The position numbers and the translations under genes were made by a program. A DNA stretch of 10,700 nt from Dunaliella salina (Eukaryota > Chlorophyta > Chlorophyceae > Chlamydomonadales > Dunaliellaceae), in assembly GCA_002284615.2 (NCBI GenBank), contig MU069450.1:255568-266267 (forward strand), given 5' to 3'. Positions 1 through 7,625 of the stretch are shown piece by piece (position 1 is the first letter of the stretch; every line of letters starts with the position of its first letter). Under the pieces are notes generated by a model. The model was given only the letters and a program-made list of their open reading frames with translations, did no database searches and was not told the DNA's origin.

Positions 1-256
1 TGCTTTTGCAAAATATAGTATAACTGTGTTACAACTATAAAGTAAACTATGATCATTGTTCCTAACCTATTTTTGATGTTCGAATAAGTTGGTATTTGAT
101 TTGGGGTCGGCATGCAGTCTTGAGGAGCTCGATTATTTTACAATCTAAGGAAGCATGATAGTTTTATCAGCATTTTTTTCAGAGGTATCACAAGTGGCCA
201 TTTTGGGAGTGTGACAAAGGAAAATTTCCCGAGCCTCCATGGCCTTGCATTCCCCA
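1..256. other. AT-rich sequence without recognisable gene
   Basis: No coding pattern, RNA gene or clear repeat is visible on either strand. The only open stretch is a short minus-strand frame (138-326) that runs into the A/G-rich tail of the adjacent repeat and looks accidental. Confidence 0.5.
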
Positions 257-711
257 ATACTTCTTTGCAGCTGTGTTCTATGATACTTCTAAAAAAGAAA
301 AGAAAAGAAAAGTCTACGCAAGCCAAAGGCCGCGTGCATTAAGGGAAGAACCCCTAACAAAAGTTAGAGGCCTCACCAGGAGGCCCTCCACCTAAACTGG
401 ACAAAACTAGCCTAGGAGAGAGCAAGAGACAGAACTAATGGGGATCTGAAGGATTGCTAGCCATGCCCCTGAGCGCTCGGACTCTCCTTCTTCCATCCTC
501 AGCCGCCTCCGCACGCCCATCAAGCCCCCTTCCAGATGCCCCCGAAAGCAAAGTGCATGTCTAGTGTTAATGACGGTGGATAATCTTTGGATGGCATGGT
601 CCCTGAGCTTGGATGCTAGTGATTTGGCTTTCTGTTTTGTAAGACCCAGATTTATGAGAGGTGTACTTGTTAGCTCATTGTATGATACTTCTTTGCAGTC
701 GTGGTCTATGA
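257..711 (-). repeat. SINE-like repeat, copy A, with flanking direct repeats
   Basis: Read on the minus strand, 630 down to about 297 matches copy B (3689-4028) at roughly 90 percent by eye, including the shared core CTCAGGGGCATGGCTA and the 3' end TAATGCACGCGGCCTTTGG. After the core comes a pyrimidine tail of (CTTTT)n type, at 288-312 on the plus strand as A/G. A 27-base direct repeat occurs at 257-283 and 685-711, identical at 24 of 27 positions and beginning ATACTTCTTTGCAG. If this is the target-site duplication, the element is 284-684, about 54 bases longer at its 5' end than copy B. A simple-sequence 3' tail, a variable 5' end and a long duplication are what target-primed reverse transcription leaves, so a SINE or the 3' end of a LINE is the likely identity. 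I see no convincing tRNA-type A and B boxes. Confidence 0.7.
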
Positions 712-1080
712 AAAACCCGATTCTGCAAAAATGTTGTGTTGAAGATGGCTTGGTTTTTGGTTTAAGGCGATCAAAAAGGAAAAAAAGGAAGTAATAGGGC
801 AGCAGGCTTCGGCCTGGGGAGTGGCGCTCCCGCCCATATACATATGTGAGCTACCAGGAGAAAAGCGGGTACAGGAGTGCACCCAAGTTGGCGCGGCGGA
901 GAAGGTTCTCAGAGGTGGAGTGATCTCAGTTTGGGTCTGCATACCTGCGTGCTCACTTCTTGTCATGAGCTACGGCTGGCCCTTGTGCAATGGGGGGGCC
1001 CATGCTGAGGAGTTGGATAGTTTCTCTGAGGCTAAGTGGGTGGGTCTTGAATTGGCTGGACAGGGCTTCTTGGCGGCAAT
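712..1080. other. Unassigned sequence between copy A and the MITE
   Basis: Overlapping small open frames on both strands (plus 821-1087, minus 706-966) shadow each other and show no family motif. An A/G-rich run lies at 769-792. I see no gene here. Confidence 0.4.
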
Positions 1081-1088
1081 GTCATAGG

Positions 1089-1101
1089 TAGGGTGCGAGG
1101 T
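1089..1101 (+). repeat. MITE left terminal inverted repeat
   Basis: TAGGGTGCGAGGT is the exact complement of 1221-1233 and abuts the GTCATAGG target duplication. Confidence 0.92.
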
Positions 1102-1220
1102 ATACTAGTATGTGGGATTTAAAAGCAGTACATACTAGTATATATACTAGTATTCGATCCCCCATATACTAGTATATACTGTAGTATATACTAGCATATG
1201 CTAGTATACAGTATATACTG

Positions 1221-1233
1221 ACCTCGCACCCTA
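1221..1233 (-). repeat. MITE right terminal inverted repeat
   Basis: ACCTCGCACCCTA mirrors 1089-1101. It is followed directly by the second GTCATAGG copy. Confidence 0.92.
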
Positions 1234-1241
1234 GTCATAGG

Positions 1242-1506
1242 TGTCCTGATTGGAGGAGAATACTTGCGAGCTTCCCTACCGCTTTGTCTCAACTGGTGGG
1301 GCTCACTCTCAGCTTAAGCGTTTCTGACCATCCAGTCTGTCCTGAATGCACACTGGCCCTGTCCAGCATAGAAATCCGAAGGAGTCCTCTTTTACCAAAA
1401 GTAAAAGTGTACGCTGGACACAACTCACAGGCATTAAGGAAAGGAATTCAACAGTCAGTGCTGAAACTAACAGCCCACCAACAAAGGCCAGCTATGAGCA
1501 GCCCAG
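1242..1506 (-). other. Probable 3' untranslated part of the non-LTR element
   Basis: This stretch follows the stop codon of the retroelement reading frame on the minus strand and holds no convincing frame of its own. I cannot place the 3' end or tail of the element, so calling it untranslated region rests on position only. The plus-strand frame 1284-1583 overlaps the retroelement tail and is a shadow. Confidence 0.35.
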
Positions 1507-1881
1507 CTAGTGTGTGTCCGGCGGGTCGTCGGCCATCCGTCCAGCTGCGCGCCTTGCTGTCCTGTATGCAGCCTGCCCCGTAGCCCCCTCCCACAAAACC
1601 CCATTGCTTATGTTGCTAAATTGGATGGCATTTCTGCTGCTGTAAATTTTTGATAGGCTCTTTACAGCGTGGTAGTGGAGATACTTTGCAGTTTTGTGCG
1701 CTTCGTCTTTGATTAGGCCAAGTTTGCAGAGGGGATCAATAGTGTAGGGATTGAAGATAGTTCCAGCAACTCCAATTAGTGTGGTGTGCGACGTGACTCT
1801 GTTATTGCAGTGTATGCCATGGAGATTTTTGCACATAGGCTGTCTATGGCGTGTTTGTGTGTTTGTGGAGAGTTTGTTCAG
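1507..1881 (-). pseudogene. C-terminal tail of the non-LTR retrotransposon polyprotein
   Basis: This frame reads LNKLSTNTQTRHRQ and then, from the first Met at 1836, a 109-residue stretch. Residues 22-41 of that stretch contain GVAGTIFNPYTIDPLCKLGL, followed by a basic helical region (KTAKYLHYHAVKSLSKIY, residues 48-65) and an Arg-rich end before the TAG stop. The GVxGTIxN...PLxxLGL pattern resembles the tail that follows the endonuclease-like module in some green-algal non-LTR elements; this is recognition of a pattern, not a database match. It overlaps the end of the preceding module in another frame (TGA at 1878-1880), so a frameshift separates them. The internal Met is not a real start. 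Confidence 0.7.
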
Positions 1882-2160
1882 GTTCGGTGTCCAAGCTCAA
1901 TGAGGCGGATATCTCTGACTCTGACATTCATATCCTGCGGGTGATGAGTGGAGTCTCTGCCTTCAAGAGGCAAAACTATAGTGCCGTCAGAGCGACTGCA
2001 TTTGGTGGTTGTCTGGATGGAAACAGCTAATTTGGCTGCTAATGTGCAATGCTTTGGTGGACAACATTTGGAATTTCCACCTCCAGAGATCAGAGCCTCT
2101 CTGTATTGCATGCATCTATTGAGACACTACAAAAGCTATCGTCTCCTTTGCTGCTTCGCT
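1878..2160 (-). pseudogene. Endonuclease-like module of the non-LTR polyprotein, frameshifted
   Basis: The clearest open part is 2111-1878 (77 residues). Residues 42-48 read DGTIVLP and residues 64-77 read RVRDIRLIELGHRT. The spacing of an Asp, then a beta-strand-like RDIRLIELG with a Glu, recalls the PD-(D/E)XK fold used by restriction-like endonucleases of some non-LTR elements. I cannot prove this without structure comparison. The upstream part (2160-2112) needs at least one frameshift to join the zinc-binding block, and a TGA at 1878-1880 cuts it from the C-terminal tail. It would act on chromosomal target DNA if intact, but this copy is broken. Confidence 0.55.
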
Positions 2161-2609
2161 TCACTGAATGAAGGTGGCACCACAGATGCTGTGTGCTTGA
2201 TGGTGGTGATTTATATACTCTCTGTTTATCTGTGGGTGAGTGCATCTGAGTAGGGTATGGGAAGTGCTATCAGGTGCACCACAAAGAAGGCTTAGAGAAG
2301 GCCCAGGTTGGACTCTGAAGCATCTGGCATTTTTGCTATTGTGCAGGGTGTCTGTTCGATATTTGAGGACATTGATCTGTTCTTTGAGGGTCACAGCTTT
2401 CATTTGCCAAAAAGCATCATTAATCTTGCAATTTGCATTAAAGTGGGTATTGGACATTCTGAGCAGGTTCTGCCAATTTTGGTAGCTATGTGTGCTGAGG
2501 TTTGCTGTTCCCAATTTGTGCCTTTCATACGTTGTTTGTGTTTGTCTTGGAGGCTTGAAAGAGGCCAGTATCCTGTATGAGAGCCGCGTTTTGTGACAGG
2601 TGCAGCAAG
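2161..2609 (-). pseudogene. Zinc-binding block after RNase H, non-LTR polyprotein
   Basis: The open part is 2514-2161 (117 residues). Residues 49-58 read VLKYRTDTLH, a conserved lead-in, then LLCGAPDSTSHTLLRC at residues 76-91. This is the CxxC...H....C zinc-knuckle pattern found after RNase H in many non-LTR elements (zf-RVT type). The first Cys of the expected CxxC appears as Ser at residue 75, a likely damaged ligand. Residues 103-110 (HHHQAHSI) match the basic His-rich stretch that usually follows. Between 2609 and 2515 the coding sense continues in other frames, so a frameshift separates this block from RNase H. The Met at 2514 is internal. Confidence 0.72.
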
Positions 2610-2991
2610 CTAATAGAGATGGAAGAAAGTAGGTTCTTCCTGGTAGAGTGAGGTGTCAGCTTCATTAGGCAACATAGCTGCTTGAAGTGCAAGAGCATCT
2701 GCTCCTTCATTACCAAGGATGTCACTGTGTGATTTCACGTTATAGGAGTGTACAGGGCCGTCTGAAGCACAAATGCAAGTTTTAATCTCTTTGAGGAACG
2801 GCGTACATAAGTTCGTGGACATGTCCATGGTTTTGGGGATCTGCTTTCACATTTGATTTAGTGCTGAAGAACTGTCAGTTGCAATTTAAGTGTGCCCTTG
2901 CTGTAGAGCAATCAGAATGGCAGCGAGCTCTGCTCAATTAAATGCATATGTGGGTCCATTGCCAAAGGGGGGTAACCATTGTGTGGACTTC
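2610..2991 (-). pseudogene. RNase H domain, C-terminal two thirds, with three in-frame stops
   Basis: RNase H removes the RNA strand of the RNA-DNA hybrid during retrotransposition. Reading down from about 2966 the frame gives FGNGPTYAFN, stop (2934-2936), AELAAILIALQQGHT, stop (2886-2888), IATDSSSALNQM, stop (2847-2849). It then stays open to 2610, through VKSHSDILGNEGADALA (residues 31-47 counted from the Met at 2828). The catalytic Glu (AELAA), second Asp (ATDS), His (SHS) and last Asp (GADA) of an RNase HI fold are all present. A run of six C at 2967-2972 (complement) shifts the frame relative to the residues before it. The first catalytic Asp lies in the separated piece at 4163-4165. Confidence 0.85.
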
Positions 2992-3675
2992 CAGAGGTTA
3001 TAACTCAAAAACGCATGGATAATCCACGACCAAACAAAGCAAAGATTGCAAAGAGTCCTCATTAAACGCCATTACTTTTGTTCCTGGATTGTTAATGGGT
3101 TTTTGAGGTATGGCCAGATCAAGATCTGGATGCATACATATGGATACCAGATGGGGCCTAAAATTGCCTGTTATTTACATGCTTTCAGCATTGCTCTCCC
3201 GTGCCTGGCACCACACAAATTTAGGTTCTTATGATAGCCTGTTGCATAAGCTTTCTTTAACACTGGAGTTCTAGGGGTGCCAGTTAAAGGGCATGTGCCT
3301 GATCAGCCGCGGCGTGAACCCTAGTTTTCAGACCAAATCTTTATTCTGGACCATCTACTGGTCCAAATTGGATGATATTTAGTGATTCGAAATCCTTGTA
3401 TTAAAAGAACATGTTTGCAAAAAGAATGGGATAAAAAGACCCAGTGGTTGGTGAGATACAAAATTTCATCCATTTCCCTAAAAGAAAATCCACAAAATCC
3501 AGCACATGTGCACATGTACAGGGGGTGCCAAAAAGATCAATTTTTGACCTCCTCTTTTCCTATTTTTGAATATGCAGTATATTAACATTGTAAATGGCAG
3601 TTACTCAAACAAAAAAATTGGAAATGAAATATGGCCCAGCAGGCCCAGAAAAATTTGCAGAGGCTGCAACAATGG
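2992..3675. mobile_element. Insertion of unknown type splitting the RNase H domain
   Basis: The retroelement protein breaks off at about 2991 and resumes at about 4055. Once SINE-like copy B (3689-4028) and one copy of its 13-base target repeat are set aside, about 700 bases of unrelated sequence remain. They hold no recognisable gene: the plus frames 3046-3234, 3382-3585 and 3594-3917 and the minus frame 3321-3515 lack motifs. Possible flanking 8-mers TGGACTTC (2984-2991) and TGGCCTAC (4047-4054) agree at 6 of 8 positions, so a target duplication is possible but not secure. The segment around 3524-3665 shows faint similarity (GGTGCCA, then GGCCCAGAAAAATT) to the arms of the inverted repeat at 4320-5893. 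Confidence 0.5.
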
Positions 3676-4041
3676 TTACCCCCCTCCAAAGCCAAATCAC
3701 TAGCATCCAAGCTCAGGGACCATGCCATCCAAAGATTATCCACCATCCATCTTTCACACTAGACATGCACTTTACTTTCAGAAGGCACCTGGGAGGAGGT
3801 TTGCTGGGCGCGCGGCGGCGGCTGAGAATGGGAGAAGGAGAGTCTGAGCGCTCAGGGGCATGGCTAACAATCCTCCAGATCCCCATTAGTTCTGTCTCTT
3901 GCTCTCTCCTAGGCTAATTTTGTCTAGTTTAGGTGGTAGGGCTCCTGGTGAGGCCTCTAATTTTTGTTTGGGGTTCTTCCCTTAATGCACGCGGCCTTTG
4001 GCTTGCGTAGACTTTTCTTTTTTTTCTTTTACCCCCCTCCA
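3676..4041 (+). repeat. SINE-like repeat, copy B, with 13-bp target-site duplication
   Basis: The body is 3689-4028, starting AAGCCAAATCACTAGC and ending in a T-rich tail at 4011-4030. The same 13 bases, TTACCCCCCTCCA, flank it at 3676-3688 and 4029-4041; the first two T could belong to the tail, leaving 11 certain. It is an inverted copy of 630-297, about 90 percent identical by eye. Near the 3' end, ACGC (3989-3992), GCC, GGC and GCGT (4005-4008) can form a small stem-loop just before the tail. Such 3' stem-loops are recognised by LINE reverse transcriptases in several SINE and LINE families. No long frame is conserved between copies, so it is probably non-coding. Confidence 0.8.
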
Positions 4042-4054
4042 GTACATGGCCTAC

Positions 4055-4210
4055 AAGATTTATTTTGCAGGTGGTAGTTTCAGAGGAGAAGATGTCTTCC
4101 GGGATGAAAAAAGATGCTCCTGCCAGCTGCGTATTCCTGTTGTTGGAGTGTATGACACTGCCATCTGTGAATGTTAGGTGTTGCCAGTCTGAGATCTTTG
4201 GTTGTACTAC
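4055..4210 (-). pseudogene. RNase H domain, N-terminal part, of the non-LTR element
   Basis: From 4210 the minus strand is open for 52 codons after a TAG at 4211-4213. It reads ...PKISDWQHLTFTDGSVIH... and then AGASFFIPEDIFSSETTTC and KINL. FTDGS is the first beta strand of RNase HI, and its catalytic Asp is at 4163-4165. Joining KINL (ending 4055) to the codons starting at 2991 restores a plausible domain, which is the main evidence for the insertion between them. The coding pattern is lost beyond 4210, and the long inverted repeat starts near 4320. Confidence 0.75.
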
Positions 4211-4319
4211 CTAGTAGGGGCTGCAGGTATGGTTGTAAGGTAGGTGTAACGTTCTCTTGTTGGCTGCAACAGGAGCATAGAAAAAAAAAGTTGTGTACAC
4301 CATCCCCAAAAACTGGGTG
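4211..4319. other. Junction between retroelement relic and long inverted repeat
   Basis: Weak coding signal on the minus strand in another frame (YTYLTTIPAAPTR near 4220-4260) may be more of the retroelement after a frameshift. An A-run at 4281-4289 lies near the edge of the inverted repeat. Confidence 0.35.
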
Positions 4320-4996
4320 GGACCCCCCTGGGCCCCACCCCCCCCAAAACCCCCCATGCAGTCACCCTACGCGGACAGAAAGGGTGTCAATCTGCTCCTT
4401 TTTGAAATAGCTATCAATCTGCATACTTGCCATGCTGGAAAAGTGAGTTGCAGCAGAGTTATGGGACAAAAACTAAGCAGCGGACGCCCATGCATACCTG
4501 CCCTTCCAGGCACCCACAACTGGCTTGCAAGTCCACTAACTGCCCTCCTGACTTCACCATGCATAATCACATCATACATTGTCACCATCCTGGAAGTTTG
4601 AACTGATTTGCCGCATGTTCGCCTCTACACCTCCCTCCGCCCACACCCTTGAGCGCATGGCACTGACTCCCAGCCATGCATACAGACCCCCCCTTTTACT
4701 CGATTTATCCAAAGAGGGTGCCAATTGACAGTTCTTGGGATCAGGAATCCAATGGCGTGTTTAGAGTTCTGTAGAAGTGGCCCAGAAAAATTCTGGAGGG
4801 GGTATGGAGGGGGTCCCAAAAAACCTATATTCCCCCTTTTACACCTTGTAAACCTTGTATACCCCCTTGTCCCCCCCCCCCCCCCCCCCCTCCTCAGATC
4901 AGACCCATACACCAATCAATAGCCCTTGATACCAGTATTCCGAACATATAATTCTTAAGGTGATTGACCAATAAGTTCCAAAAGTTATGCTTCTTG
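4320..4996 (+). repeat. Left arm of the long inverted repeat
   Basis: This arm is mirrored by 5209-5893. It contains a 20-base C run that the right arm lacks. Confidence 0.75.
4871..4890 (+). repeat. Poly-C tract of 20 bases
   Basis: This is an uninterrupted run of 20 C in the left arm, preceded by C-rich sequence. Such runs are prone to length error in sequencing and assembly, so the exact count is uncertain. Confidence 0.9.
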
Positions 4997-5208
4997 GAGG
5001 CTCCTGGCTGCAAACTTTGAAATGGTTTGTGCGTGATGATGCAGTAGTAAAAATCTCCTCCTCCACATGCTAGGTGCTTTAAAACAGAGGGAAGTGTTTT
5101 CTTTTACTGTAAACCTGTTGAATGCTTCTGTGGTGCCACTTCCCTGCAGGGAACTCACGTTGTAAACCCTTGAGCCATTTTGGTTCCTATAAAAGACACA
5201 GGTGGGGT

Positions 5209-5893
5209 GTAGAAGCATAACTTTTGGAATTCAAGTGTCAATCCAAATGCAATCCAAATGAAAAGTATATATTCGGAATCCTGAGATCAAGAGCTATCGA
5301 TTGGTACGTATATGGGTCCAATCGGAGAGGGTTAGGGGTGGTTGGTAGCTGAGGGGGGTTCCGACTTTTTGGGACCCCCCTTCCAGAATTTTTCTGAGCC
5401 ATTTCTACAGGATTATAAACGTATCATTGGATTCCTCAGCTCGAGAACTGTTGATTGGCACCCTCTTTGGAGAAACTGGGTAAAAGGGGGGTCTCTGTGC
5501 ATGAATTAGAGTCAGTGCCACATGCCCATGGTGTAGGCTGCTGGGGGTGTGGAGGCAAACATGCAGCAAACAAATCCAAACTTCCATGATAGAGACAAGG
5601 TGTAATAAGTCCTTGCATGGTGAGGTGGGAGATTCAATTCATGAACTTGCAAGCTTGCTTAAGCCAGTCGTGAGTACCTGGAGGGGCAGCTTTGCATGGG
5701 CGCACATTCCCCAGTTTTTGCCCCATAACTCTACTCCAACCCAGCAGTCAATTGCGATTAGTATGCAGGTGGACTTTTCTTTTTTTCGTTTTTCTTTGGA
5801 CGGGGAATTTAAAGAGGAGCAGTTTGGTACCCTTTTTGTCTGGAATGGGGCACTGGAAGGGGGTTTGGGGGGTGGTGGGTGGGTCAGTGAGGT
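5209..5893 (-). repeat. Right arm of the long inverted repeat
   Basis: This is the inverted counterpart of 4320-4996. It includes a T-rich run at 5776-5798 that breaks the pairing locally, and a G-rich outer end at 5857-5883. Confidence 0.75.
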
Positions 5894-6217
5894 CCGGTCC
5901 AACATTTTGACATGATGTCCTCTACTTTTTTTTACCCTCCTGGAAGAGACTTGACTTTCCCTCATTGTTCCAATGACAATAAGCTGCATGTGTCTCTTTT
6001 TTTCTTTCATGAGGACCGAGAGGAAGACGGTAGGTCTGGGGTGGTTGGAATGTTAAAATTTCTAAGGGAAACCTGGCAAGGACTGTGGCGTGGTCAGGGT
6101 AGCAAGTGGACCAGCACACGCATCCTTTCTTGGTCCATCCCATTAGGCTGGGGAGGAGCATGAAGGCAGCAGTCGGGGTAGTTGTGCTAACGATTGAAGA
6201 CAGGGCATGCATGACAG
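5894..6217. other. Unassigned sequence between two inverted repeats
   Basis: No gene is recognised. A minus-strand frame (6212-5922) contains PDHATVLARFPLEI, which faintly recalls the SDHxPV end of an APE-type endonuclease. Nothing else in the frame supports that, so I do not call it. Confidence 0.35.
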
Positions 6218-6416
6218 CGTCGGAATGTTGTATTTCATGACAGGACCGTTACTAGCTGGGTTACTAGCTGGTTTCTCAGTGAGTAACATAGACCGCAGCC
6301 GTGCAGTAACCATGGGTTTCCTTGTAACCCCGATGGTTACTGCACGGTTGCGGTCTATGTTACTAGCTGAGAAACCAGCTAGTAACAGTCCTGTAATGAA
6401 ATACAACATTCCGACG
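6218..6416. mobile_element. Near-perfect hairpin (fold-back or MITE-like), 84-bp arms
   Basis: The left arm 6218-6313 and right arm 6333-6416 pair at about 79 of 84 positions, around a 19-base loop at 6314-6332. The ends are CGTCGGAATGTTG and its complement. The left arm has 12 extra bases because TTACTAGCTGGG/TTACTAGCTGG is repeated there (6249-6271). I see no target duplication: the flanks GACAG and AAGGT do not match. The arms happen to stay open in frames on both strands, so the long frames across it (minus 6652-6143, plus 6207-6464) are products of the symmetry rather than genes. The high arm identity suggests recent origin or ongoing correction. Confidence 0.85.
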
Positions 6417-7200
6417 AAGGTAGTCAATGAGTTCGTCATCGTAGGCAGAAGGAGAAGCCTGTGACTTTGGTTCCAGACATCCAAAACATCCGGCTCGAGC
6501 AAAAGGGCTCCAGCATGCTTTGAAGTGGGTGTCATAAACAAGGCGGCTACAAGTTTTTCTTGGGTGACCAGCACATGGAATGTGAGGGCTCTAAGAACGT
6601 GAACTGGTGTGCGCAAGAAGTTGGATTCCTGCATTCTGATACCCTGCACCAAGGTGTGAGGTGTACCTGTGTTGAAGGCCCATCATTTATGCTGCTTCAT
6701 TTTGAACAAGGGGCTGAATGGAATAAAGGATATCAGATTTCCAGCAAAAAAAAGTCCTTATTCGATCAGATCAACTCCTGGTCATTTCAGTCATAGCAGC
6801 AATAAACAAAGCAACTTGTGTGAAATCAGCCGCCCTTTCCCTCATCCATGCGGCAGAAGCTGACTTAGGCAGACCCAGAAACAAGGAACTGAAAAGGCAG
6901 ACAAAAAAACAAGGATATGAAATACCTGCCAGCCTTGCCACTTCACTAAGAGACCCCAGCCCAATTGAAACTTACACATTCAATCCATGGATTCAAATCT
7001 ATGTTGATTCCAGACACCATGCTATTTTTGCATTTATTCCCTCGCAGTGTACATCTGCAGGCAGACAGAACCAGTTTTACCAAACCAGCATAGTGAGTGC
7101 AAGCACACTGCGCGGCCAATGCATGATTGAGGACCATCACTAAGAAAGCTGGCATCAGATTGTGGCGACAACTTGGCCTAAACCAGGAACTCAAATCCCA
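6417..7200. other. Gene-free or unrecognised stretch
   Basis: Several frames are open but none carries a motif I can name. On the plus strand 6820-7143 encodes 107 residues with a Lys-rich patch (RPRNKELKRQTKKQGYE) and a plausible composition, and could be a fragment of a transposon protein. On the minus strand a frame without a Met (about 6598-6360) gives CSRLVYDTHFKACW and SAYDDELIDYLRRN before entering the hairpin. Neither is long or distinctive enough to call. Confidence 0.35.
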
Positions 7201-7411
7201 GATCAGTGCTGACCCGCTCAGCTGCACGCTGTGAGCTCTTGTAAGTGGCAACAGATTGGCCAAATGAACTATGTGGACGGTGAGCTTGCACAGGTGCGAG
7301 CCAATCAATGGTGGACACATTGTAGCGTCAGAATCGATCACACCAGCAATGTGGGAGTTAGATTAGCGCTGACCCGCCTAGCGGCGCGCCAAGTGAGCTC
7401 GCACAGGTCCG
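7201..7411 (+). repeat. Diverged short repeats around GCTGACCCGC
   Basis: 7201-7246 and 7361-7406 are related copies 160 bases apart, both containing GCTGACCCGC followed by GTGAGCTC. A third partial relative at 7279-7303 (GTGAGCTTGCACAGGTGCGAG) matches 7394-7414. They are well diverged, of unknown origin, and possibly part of an older element. Confidence 0.5.
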
Positions 7412-7612
7412 AGCCATCAGTGGCATCACGCCATGCCTGACTGCCACCGCTTCCGCTGCTGCTCCCAGCCTTGCTGCCATCCTCCCTTGGAAGCACGCCC
7501 TGCACAGCATCCATTGCCGATGCGAAGTTTGGAACTGCAGGCTGCCTTTTGCATTGCAAGTGCCAAGATGGTGGGCTTGATGACATTCATGGACACATAC
7601 TCTGCACATGAT

Positions 7613-7625
7613 TAGGGATCGGCAT
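7613..7625 (+). repeat. hAT left terminal inverted repeat
   Basis: TAGGGATCGGCAT is directly preceded by CACATGAT. It matches the complement of 8783-8795 exactly. Confidence 0.93.

Larger units (their letters stand above)
1081..1241. mobile_element. hAT-type MITE, 145 bp, with 8-bp target-site duplication
   Basis: The element is 1089-1233. Its ends are perfect 13-base inverted repeats, TAGGGTGCGAGGT at 1089-1101 and its complement at 1221-1233. It is flanked by identical 8-base direct repeats GTCATAGG at 1081-1088 and 1234-1241. Eight-base target duplications and ends starting (T/C)AGGG are typical of the hAT superfamily. The interior has no coding capacity and is packed with TACTAGTA and TATACTAG variants that can fold on themselves. 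It must be mobilised in trans by a full hAT transposase. Its ends share TAGGG but not the following bases with the hAT element at 7613-8795, so a different family probably moved it. Perfect ends and duplication suggest a fairly recent insertion. Confidence 0.9.
1507..4210 (-). mobile_element. Degenerate, 5'-truncated non-LTR retrotransposon with nested insertions
   Basis: Read on the minus strand, pieces of one polyprotein follow in the order expected for the 3' part of a LINE-type element. RNase H starts at 4210-4055 and continues at 2991-2610. A zinc-binding block lies at 2609-2161, an endonuclease-like module at 2160-1878 and a C-terminal tail at 1881-1507. Stops and frameshifts occur throughout, so the copy is dead. 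Reverse transcriptase and anything N-terminal are missing: beyond 4210 the sequence soon enters an unrelated long inverted repeat. About 1.06 kb (2992-4054) interrupts the RNase H domain. Each domain is described in its own entry. Confidence 0.85.
4320..5893. repeat. Long imperfect inverted repeat (about 680-bp arms, 212-bp spacer)
   Basis: The left arm 4320-4996 aligns along its whole length with the complement of the right arm 5209-5893, at perhaps 70-75 percent by eye. Shared landmarks in order are the C-rich outer end, CTGCTCC, CAGAGTTATGGG/TAGAGTTATGGG, ACTGGCTT, TGGAAGTTTG, TGGCACTGACTC, AAAGAGGGTGCCAAT, CAGAAAAATTCTGGA and ATTCCGAA. At the inner edge a perfect 19-base match starts TTCCAAAAGTTATG (4977-4995 against 5210-5228). 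Frames inside, such as plus 5547-5915, minus 5639-6010 and minus 4985-5218, antisense each other and show no family motif. It is either one fold-back element or two copies of a family inserted head to head. No target duplication is evident. Confidence 0.8.

Noticed and set aside
257..711. Direct repeats as possible solo-LTR or LTR pair
   Set aside because: They are only 27 bases and lack TG...CA ends. A target duplication around a SINE-like copy fits better.
297..4033. One large composite transposon bounded by inverted copies A and B
   Set aside because: Each copy has its own flanking duplication and tail, so independent insertions explain them better.
5547..6010. Overlapping frames of about 122 codons on both strands
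   Set aside because: They are mutual antisense shadows in the right arm of the long inverted repeat and have low-complexity composition.
5922..6212. PDHATV on the minus strand, resembling the SDHxPV end of an endonuclease
   Set aside because: It is an isolated six-residue match with no supporting upstream motifs.
6564..6596. TSTWNVRAL on the plus strand, resembling the start of an APE-type endonuclease
   Set aside because: A stop follows at once, and no other endonuclease motif appears in the expected spacing.
6143..6652. Longest open frame, 169 codons on the minus strand
   Set aside because: It runs through the 6218-6416 hairpin, whose symmetry keeps frames open on both strands. There is no family motif and its ends are arbitrary.
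6820..7143. 107-codon plus-strand frame as a gene
   Set aside because: The composition is plausible, but there is no recognisable motif, no second copy in the window, and overlapping minus-strand frames.
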